The translations under genes were made by a program, and so were the position numbers. Positions 13,060 through 16,773 of a stretch of DNA of 16,773 nucleotides are shown here, piece by piece (position 1 is the first letter of the stretch; every line of letters begins with the position of its first letter). The notes under the pieces are model-generated. The model saw only the letters and a list, made by a program, of their open reading frames with translations. It searched no databases and was not told the origin of the DNA. Source of the stretch: Kiritimatiellia bacterium (GTDB taxonomy: Bacteria > Verrucomicrobiota > Kiritimatiellia > RFP12 > UBA1067); assembly GCA_017405115.1 (NCBI GenBank), contig JAFRBA010000275.1, forward strand, positions 1 to 16,773. The letters run 5' to 3'.

Positions 13060-14228
13060 CGCCTCGAGGCAACGCGCGGCGCACCGCCGCGTTCGCCATG
13101 GCCCGGTGGCTCGCTACACGCGAGTTCCCCGCGGCCATGCTTCCCGACGGTGCCGACCGAGCCTTTGTGCAGGATCTCGTCTACACCGCGATCCGCCGCA
13201 TCCGTCCGCTGAGGCTTGCGCTGGGAAAACTGCTCGGCAAATGGCCCAAGGGCGAGCTTGAGGCCCTGCTCTACGTGGGCGCCGCGCAGGTCCTGTACAT
13301 GCCGGAGGTTCCGGACTACGCTGCTGTGAACGAAACCGTCGAGGCGGCGAAGGCGTGTCCGAACCGCAGCGTGCCGAAGGTCGTCAACGGCGTCCTCCAT
13401 TCGCTTGTCCGTCGTCGCGACGAACTGGAGGCCGAGATCGCCGCCGCGCCACTGGAGGTGCGAGAGAGCTTCCCCACGGAACTCGTCCGGCGCTGGACGG
13501 CGCGGTTCGGCGCCGACGGCGCCGAACGCCTCTGCCGGTGGTTCAACGAGCCCGCCGAGACGTTCCTCGCAAGGCGCGACAGCTCCTTTGCCGCGCTCGG
13601 GCGCGGGCAGAGGGTCGCGGACGTGCCCGGATACGCGGAGGGGGAGTTCATCGTTCAGGACCCGGGAACGGCGCTTGCGGTGGAGCTCATGGACGTCCAT
13701 CCAGGCGACGTCGTCCTCGACGCATGCGCGGCGCCCGGCGGAAAGACCGTGCAGCTCGCATGGCGAGGCGCGTCCGTCACCGCCTGCGAGGTGAATCCGT
13801 CGCGCCGCCGCCGCCTCGAGGAGAACCTCTCCCGCACGAGGGTGAACGTGGCGGTCGTAGGGTCGCTTCCGGAGGCAGGCCCCACGGCAGGCGCCGATTC
13901 CTTCGGCAAGGTCCTTGTGGACGCCCCGTGCTCGAACACCGGCGTGCTGCGCCGCCGTCCAGACGCGCGCTGGAACTGGTCGAAGGGGAAGCTGGCGACG
14001 CTTGTCGCGCTTCAGTCCGACATACTCGACAGGGCTTCCGCGCTGCTAGGGCCGGGCGGTAGGCTCGTCTATTCCACGTGTTCCATCGAGCCGGAGGAAA
14101 ACGGACAGCAGGTCGACGCATTCCTGAAGAGGCACCACGACTTCAGGCTGGAGCGCGCCGAGGAGTCCCTGCCGCCCGAGTCGGGGCACGACGGTGCGTT
14201 TGCCGCCGCGCTGACAAAAATGGTATAA
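13056..14228 (+). CDS. rsmB: 16S rRNA (cytosine-C5) methyltransferase RsmB
   Basis: RsmB uses S-adenosylmethionine to methylate a 16S rRNA cytosine (C967 in E. coli). The 390-residue protein has an N-terminal NusB-like RNA-binding domain (about 1-130), then the Rossmann methyltransferase domain: DACAAPGGKT at 222-231 (SAM site), DAPCSNTG at 289-296 with C292, and YSTCSIEPEEN from 339 with catalytic C342. GTG 13056 is chosen because it overlaps the previous stop (GTGA) and gives the expected NARRTAAFAMARWL start; upstream sequence in this frame is a shadow of the creatininase gene. No clear ribosome site, so coupling is likely. It is somewhat shorter than E. coli RsmB. Its stop codon (14226-14228) lies inside the -10 box of the next promoter. 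Confidence 0.92.
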   Translation: MTPRGNARRTAAFAMARWLATREFPAAMLPDGADRAFVQDLVYTAIRRIRPLRLALGKLLGKWPKGELEALLYVGAAQVLYMPEVPDYAAVNETVEAAKACPNRSVPKVVNGVLHSLVRRRDELEAEIAAAPLEVRESFPTELVRRWTARFGADGAERLCRWFNEPAETFLARRDSSFAALGRGQRVADVPGYAEGEFIVQDPGTALAVELMDVHPGDVVLDACAAPGGKTVQLAWRGASVTACEVNPSRRRRLEENLSRTRVNVAVVGSLPEAGPTAGADSFGKVLVDAPCSNTGVLRRRPDARWNWSKGKLATLVALQSDILDRASALLGPGGRLVYSTCSIEPEENGQQVDAFLKRHHDFRLERAEESLPPESGHDGAFAAALTKMV

Positions 14229-14229
14229 T
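14200..14229 (+). promoter_or_regulatory. Promoter of the DUF3127-prmC unit, overlapping the rsmB stop
   Basis: TGG-TATAAT is at 14221-14229, with TTGCCG at 14200-14205 as a weak -35 and an 18-base spacer. The rsmB stop TAA (14226-14228) is part of the -10 hexamer. Predicted start is near 14236, and AAAGGAG at 14243-14249 follows in the leader. Confidence 0.72.
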
Positions 14230-14253
14230 ACGTCCAAAGACAAAAGGAGTAAC

Positions 14254-14637
14254 ATGTCGCAGTTTTTTGACTATACGGGAGTCGTCGAGGAAGTGCTGCC
14301 GGTGCAGACCTTCTCAAGCGGCTTCACCAAGAGGGACGTCATTGTCGGGAACGACGTGGATTCGCCGTCCAAGTACCCGAATCCTGTCAAGTTTACGTTC
14401 AAGAAGGACAACTGCTCGCTTCTCGACGGCGTCCAGAAGGGCCAGCGCGCGAAGATCCACTTCGTCATCGACGGCCGCCGCTGGGAGGGCCAGAAGGGCG
14501 TGCAGTATTTCGTGGACCTCACCGGATTGAAGATCGAGGTCCTCAATGCGGATGGGACCAGCACCGAGCCTGTGCCCGCGCCCGCCGAGCCCGACGTCCC
14601 GGCGGATGTCGGCGAGCTCGACGACATGCCGTTCTGA
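14254..14637 (+). CDS. DUF3127 domain protein with SSB-like acidic C-terminal tip
   Basis: This is a small 127-residue protein. Residues 1-100 resemble DUF3127: FDYTGVVEEVLPVQTFSSGF, then a lysine-bearing strand, then KGQRAKIHFVIDGRRWEG, a beta-rich pattern like an OB fold. After about residue 102 comes a Pro/Glu/Asp-rich disordered tail ending ELDDMPF. Single-stranded DNA-binding proteins end in a very similar acidic tip (DDDIPF in E. coli SSB) that docks repair and replication proteins, so this may be an SSB-like nucleic-acid protein; that is inference. AAAGGAG at 14243-14249 supports the ATG. It shares one base with the prmC start (TGATG). The family has no established function that I know of. 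Confidence 0.75.
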   Translation: MSQFFDYTGVVEEVLPVQTFSSGFTKRDVIVGNDVDSPSKYPNPVKFTFKKDNCSLLDGVQKGQRAKIHFVIDGRRWEGQKGVQYFVDLTGLKIEVLNADGTSTEPVPAPAEPDVPADVGELDDMPF

Positions 14638-15512
14638 TGGACTGGCGCGACGTAATCGCCAAGTCCGAGTCATACCTCGCCGCGAAGAACGTCCCCGACC
14701 CGCGCGTGACGGGGGAGCTGCTGGTCGCGCGCCTTCTCGGCGTCGGGCGCGGCGACCTGGTCGCCTCCCTGTCGTCCGAGCCTTCGCAACGCCAGCTCGA
14801 CGCAATGAGGCGCGGCATATCGCGTCTTGTCCGCGGCGAACCTGTCCAGTATGTCCTTGGTGAATGGGACTTCCGCCGCCTCACCCTTGCCTGCGACCGC
14901 CGTGCCCTCATCCCGAGGCCGGAGACCGAGGAGCTCGTCACGCGCGTCCTTGAGTTCCTCGGCCGCCCCGGATCGGCCGGAGGCCCGAGATCGGAGCGCC
15001 CGTTCGTCGTGGACGTCGGCACGGGCACGGGCGCGATAATCCTCTCGATCGCCAAGGAGCACCGCGGCGACGCAATCTTGCTCGGCACCGACGTAAGCGA
15101 GGACGCCATCTCCCTCGCCAAGGAGAACGCCGCGCGGTGCGGCCTTGCGGAGAAGGTCCGCTTCGCCGTGGCGGACGGGCTCGACGATTTCGACGAACCG
15201 CAGTGCGTCGACGTCATCGTGTCTAACCCTCCCTACGTCGAATCGTCCGCATGTGACGCGCTCGACCCGCGCATCCGCGACTGGGAGCCCCGGCTCGCCC
15301 TCGACGGAGGCGCGGAAGGGCTCGACTTCTACGACCGCTACCTCGGGGACGCGGTAAACCTGCTCCGTCCCGGAGGTGCCGTCTTCTTCGAGATCGGCGA
15401 GAACCAGGGTGACGCGGTCCGTCGCCTCATGTCGGAATACGGCTTCGAGGACATCCGCATCGACAGGGACTTCTCCGGCCACGACCGCTACGCCTCTGCA
15501 CTTCTTCGGTAA
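14637..15512 (+). CDS. prmC: Peptide chain release factor N5-glutamine methyltransferase PrmC
   Basis: PrmC (HemK) methylates the glutamine of the GGQ motif in release factors RF1 and RF2, improving translation termination. The 291-residue length is normal. The N-terminal helical domain (about 1-100) contains GEPVQYVLGEWDF, which binds the release factor. The methyltransferase domain has DVGTGTGAI from D126 (SAM binding) and the catalytic NPPY at 197-200, followed by ALDGGAEGLDFYDR, a typical PrmC stretch. Its ATG overlaps the stop of the DUF3127 gene by one base, so the pair is coupled. Ends with TAA at 15510-15512, seven bases before the next -10 hexamer. In many genomes prmC follows prfA; that is not so here. 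Confidence 0.95.
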   Translation: MDWRDVIAKSESYLAAKNVPDPRVTGELLVARLLGVGRGDLVASLSSEPSQRQLDAMRRGISRLVRGEPVQYVLGEWDFRRLTLACDRRALIPRPETEELVTRVLEFLGRPGSAGGPRSERPFVVDVGTGTGAIILSIAKEHRGDAILLGTDVSEDAISLAKENAARCGLAEKVRFAVADGLDDFDEPQCVDVIVSNPPYVESSACDALDPRIRDWEPRLALDGGAEGLDFYDRYLGDAVNLLRPGGAVFFEIGENQGDAVRRLMSEYGFEDIRIDRDFSGHDRYASALLR

Positions 15513-15515
15513 ATT

Positions 15516-15524
15516 TGGTATCAT
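15516..15524 (+). promoter_or_regulatory. Extended -10 promoter, probably giving a leaderless mRNA
   Basis: TGG-TATCAT at 15516-15524 has no clear -35. The ATG of the oxidoreductase begins at 15532, eight bases after the -10, about where transcription should start. No ribosome site lies between. It sits immediately after the prmC stop. Confidence 0.62.
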
Positions 15525-15531
15525 ATCGGAC

Positions 15532-16509
15532 ATGAAAGATCAAAAGACAGGTGTGGTCATAGTCGGCACAGGGCTGATCGCCCGCTTCCACGCCCAGGCC
15601 GTGAAGGCCAGCGCGAAGCTGGAGCTAGTCGCCGCCGTCGACCTTGTGCGCGAGCGCGCGGAGAAGTTCGCAGCGGAGTTCGGCTGCGCCGCGTACGAGG
15701 ACGTCGACGCGGCGCTGTCGCGTCCGGACGCCGGGATTGTCTCCGTCGCCACGCCGTCGGGCGCGCACGACGACGCGGTCCTGGCTGCGGCGCGGCACCG
15801 CGTCCCCGTACTCGTCGAGAAGCCCCTTGCAATCACCGCCGAGCGTTGCGACGCCCTCATCGCGGAGTGCGAACGCACGGGAACACCCCTCGGCGGGATA
15901 TTCCAGACGCGGTTCTCGGACGACTTCATCAGGGCGAAGCGAGCCGTCGAGTCCGGCGAGCTCGGGCGCATCACCTTCGCCAAGGTCGAGGTTCCGTGGT
16001 GGCGCGACGACTCCTACTACGCCGGCACATGGCATGGCACTCGGGAGATGGACGGCGGCGGGGCGCTGATCAACCAGGCCATCCACATGGTCGACTGGCT
16101 CGTCGCGCTGATGCCGCCTGTCGTCGACGTGAAGGCGTTCACGGCGACGCTGGCGCATCCGATGGAGACCGAGGACACTGCGGCGGCCGTGCTGCGCTTC
16201 GAAGGCGGGGCGCTGGGCTCCGTCTACGCCACCACAGCGTCCTATCCGGGGCGGGGCAAGCGGCTTGAGATAACCGGCACGAAGGGAACGTACGTCTGGG
16301 ACGACCAGACGACCGGAGTGTCGCGTCCCGACCAGCTGGAGTACGCCGGCCATCTCGCGTGCTTCGAGGCGTTCGCGGACTCGATTTCGGGCGACGCGCC
16401 GTATCCCATCGACGGACGCGAGGCCAGGAAGTCGGTCGACCTCATACGTAGAATCTACGAAAGTGCCGCGCACAGACTGGGACAACGGGCGTCTCGCCCG
16501 TTGCAATGA
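15532..16509 (+). CDS. Gfo/Idh/MocA-family NAD(P)-dependent oxidoreductase
   Basis: This 325-residue cytoplasmic dehydrogenase acts on sugars, sugar derivatives or inositols. The N-terminal Rossmann fold has GTGLIA at 12-17 and an acidic D37 after the second strand, favouring NAD over NADP. EKP at 96-98 carries the catalytic lysine K97. The C-terminal substrate domain has GGGALINQAIHMVDWL with H185, the usual catalytic histidine region. ATG 15532 is chosen because it directly follows a -10 element and starts the Rossmann fold correctly; the upstream part of the frame is a prmC shadow. No ribosome site is visible. The last codons lie in a perfect hairpin (16483-16503). The substrate cannot be named; a link to the sugar cluster at the left end is only suggestive. 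Confidence 0.9.
   Translation: MKDQKTGVVIVGTGLIARFHAQAVKASAKLELVAAVDLVRERAEKFAAEFGCAAYEDVDAALSRPDAGIVSVATPSGAHDDAVLAAARHRVPVLVEKPLAITAERCDALIAECERTGTPLGGIFQTRFSDDFIRAKRAVESGELGRITFAKVEVPWWRDDSYYAGTWHGTREMDGGGALINQAIHMVDWLVALMPPVVDVKAFTATLAHPMETEDTAAAVLRFEGGALGSVYATTASYPGRGKRLEITGTKGTYVWDDQTTGVSRPDQLEYAGHLACFEAFADSISGDAPYPIDGREARKSVDLIRRIYESAAHRLGQRASRPLQ
16483..16503 (+). terminator. Perfect hairpin spanning the 3' end of the oxidoreductase gene
   Basis: CAACGGGCG (16483-16491), loop TCT, CGCCCGTTG (16495-16503) give nine perfect pairs ending 3 bases before the stop codon. There is no T tract after it, so it could stabilise the mRNA 3' end or act as a non-canonical terminator. Confidence 0.45.
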
Positions 16510-16648
16510 AACGAACCCGGCCATTTTAGAAAGGTGCGCGCGCCGCTGTCCCGGGCCGCGCGGTGCTCAGCCCTACCGTGGATTTGTAAAAATCAGAGAT
16601 GCGCCCGGGTGGTAACCGGCAAGTGAAACGCAGGTAGTGGTTTAGCCG

Positions 16649-16673
16649 TGTAGAAGTGTAGAAAATGTAGAAG
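16649..16673 (+). repeat. Short tandem repeat TGTAGAA(G/A)
   Basis: Three adjacent units: TGTAGAAG (16649-16656), TGTAGAAAA (16657-16665) and TGTAGAAG (16666-16673). The spacing varies by one base. Intergenic; function unknown. Confidence 0.7.
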
Positions 16674-16679
16674 TTTTGA

Positions 16680-16698
16680 TCTGGGGCCAAGCCCCAGA
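16680..16698. repeat. Perfect hairpin-forming inverted repeat
   Basis: TCTGGGGC (16680-16687) pairs with GCCCCAGA (16691-16698) across a CAA loop. It is followed by C-rich rather than T-rich sequence, so a classic terminator is unlikely on either strand. It may belong to a dispersed palindromic family, which one copy cannot show. Confidence 0.6.
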
Positions 16699-16773
16699 CC
16701 CCCACCCAAGGGTAAGGAAAGTGATGAATTGTGAATGTTTTCAACTTTCAAGCTATCTCGTTTTCCCTACACA

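Larger units (their letters stand above)
16510..16773. other. Non-coding tail of the window with hairpins and short repeats
   Basis: I see no credible gene in these 264 bases. They are clearly more A/T-rich after about 16575 than the genes before. Contents: a small hairpin GATTT-GTAA-AAATC at 16581-16594, the tandem TGTAGAA units at 16649-16673, and a perfect eight-pair hairpin TCTGGGGC-CAA-GCCCCAGA at 16680-16698. Near the right edge TCAACTTTCAA (16741-16751) repeats an 11-mer present in the GH36 heptamer tract at 1544-1554. Confidence 0.7.

Noticed and set aside
15376..15531. N-terminal extension of the oxidoreductase frame over prmC
   Set aside because: Ser/Thr/Arg-rich shadow of prmC; the Rossmann fold and the promoter both point to ATG 15532.
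16649..16673. Possible CRISPR-like repeats
   Set aside because: Units are only 7-9 bases with no spacers between them and no cas genes in the window.
16680..16698. Rho-independent terminator for the right-hand operon
   Set aside because: The hairpin is perfect, but a C-run, not a T-run, follows on the + strand, and the - strand side also lacks a proper T tract.
16526..16744. Reverse-strand 72-codon frame in the right-end non-coding region
   Set aside because: It reads through the hairpin and tandem repeats, has no ribosome site and no recognisable domain.

Overview
The window looks like a stretch of a GC-rich, densely packed bacterial chromosome, possibly a gut or rumen member of the Verrucomicrobiota/Kiritimatiellota/Lentisphaerota group. 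That placement is a low-confidence inference from gene content (three different sodium-coupled symporters, a DUF3127 protein, a glycan-use cluster) and overall style; no rRNA or other marker gene is present. All genes I can support lie on the + strand.

Left part (1-4792). The window opens inside a group II intron: the last codons of its reverse transcriptase/maturase (3-155) and RNA domains V and VI (about 171-256). Directly behind the 3' splice site is a three-gene cluster: a GH36 alpha-galactosidase (303-2390), a sodium:solute symporter (2407-3876) and a DHDPS/N-acetylneuraminate-lyase-family aldolase (3881-4792). These genes use visibly more A/T at third codon positions than the rest of the window. 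Together they suggest acquired ability to use galactosyl- or sialyl-type glycans.

Middle part (4793-9628). A promoter right after the aldolase stop codon starts a tightly coupled run: a CorA-type divalent cation channel, a PP-loop ATP pyrophosphatase likely to thiolate tRNA, an NSS-family sodium:amino-acid symporter, a DedA membrane protein and an OppD/DppD-type ABC ATPase without partner permeases. Junctions are overlaps or gaps of at most 14 bases.

Right part (9629-16773). A small HU-type DNA-binding protein has its own promoter, a palindrome and a rho-independent terminator. An AGCS alanine/glycine symporter follows. Next is a 518-base gap with two long imperfect inverted repeats, the strongest unexplained structure here. 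Then come a creatininase-family hydrolase, RsmB (16S rRNA m5C methyltransferase), a DUF3127 OB-fold-like protein with an SSB-like acidic tip, PrmC (release-factor methyltransferase) and a Gfo/Idh/MocA oxidoreductase that is probably made from a leaderless mRNA. The last 264 bases hold only hairpins and short tandem repeats.

Several transcription units start from an extended -10 element (TGN-TATAAT-like). In three cases this sits on or within a few bases of the upstream stop codon, with no terminator between units. I see no CRISPR array, tRNA, rRNA, insertion-sequence transposase or complete defence system.
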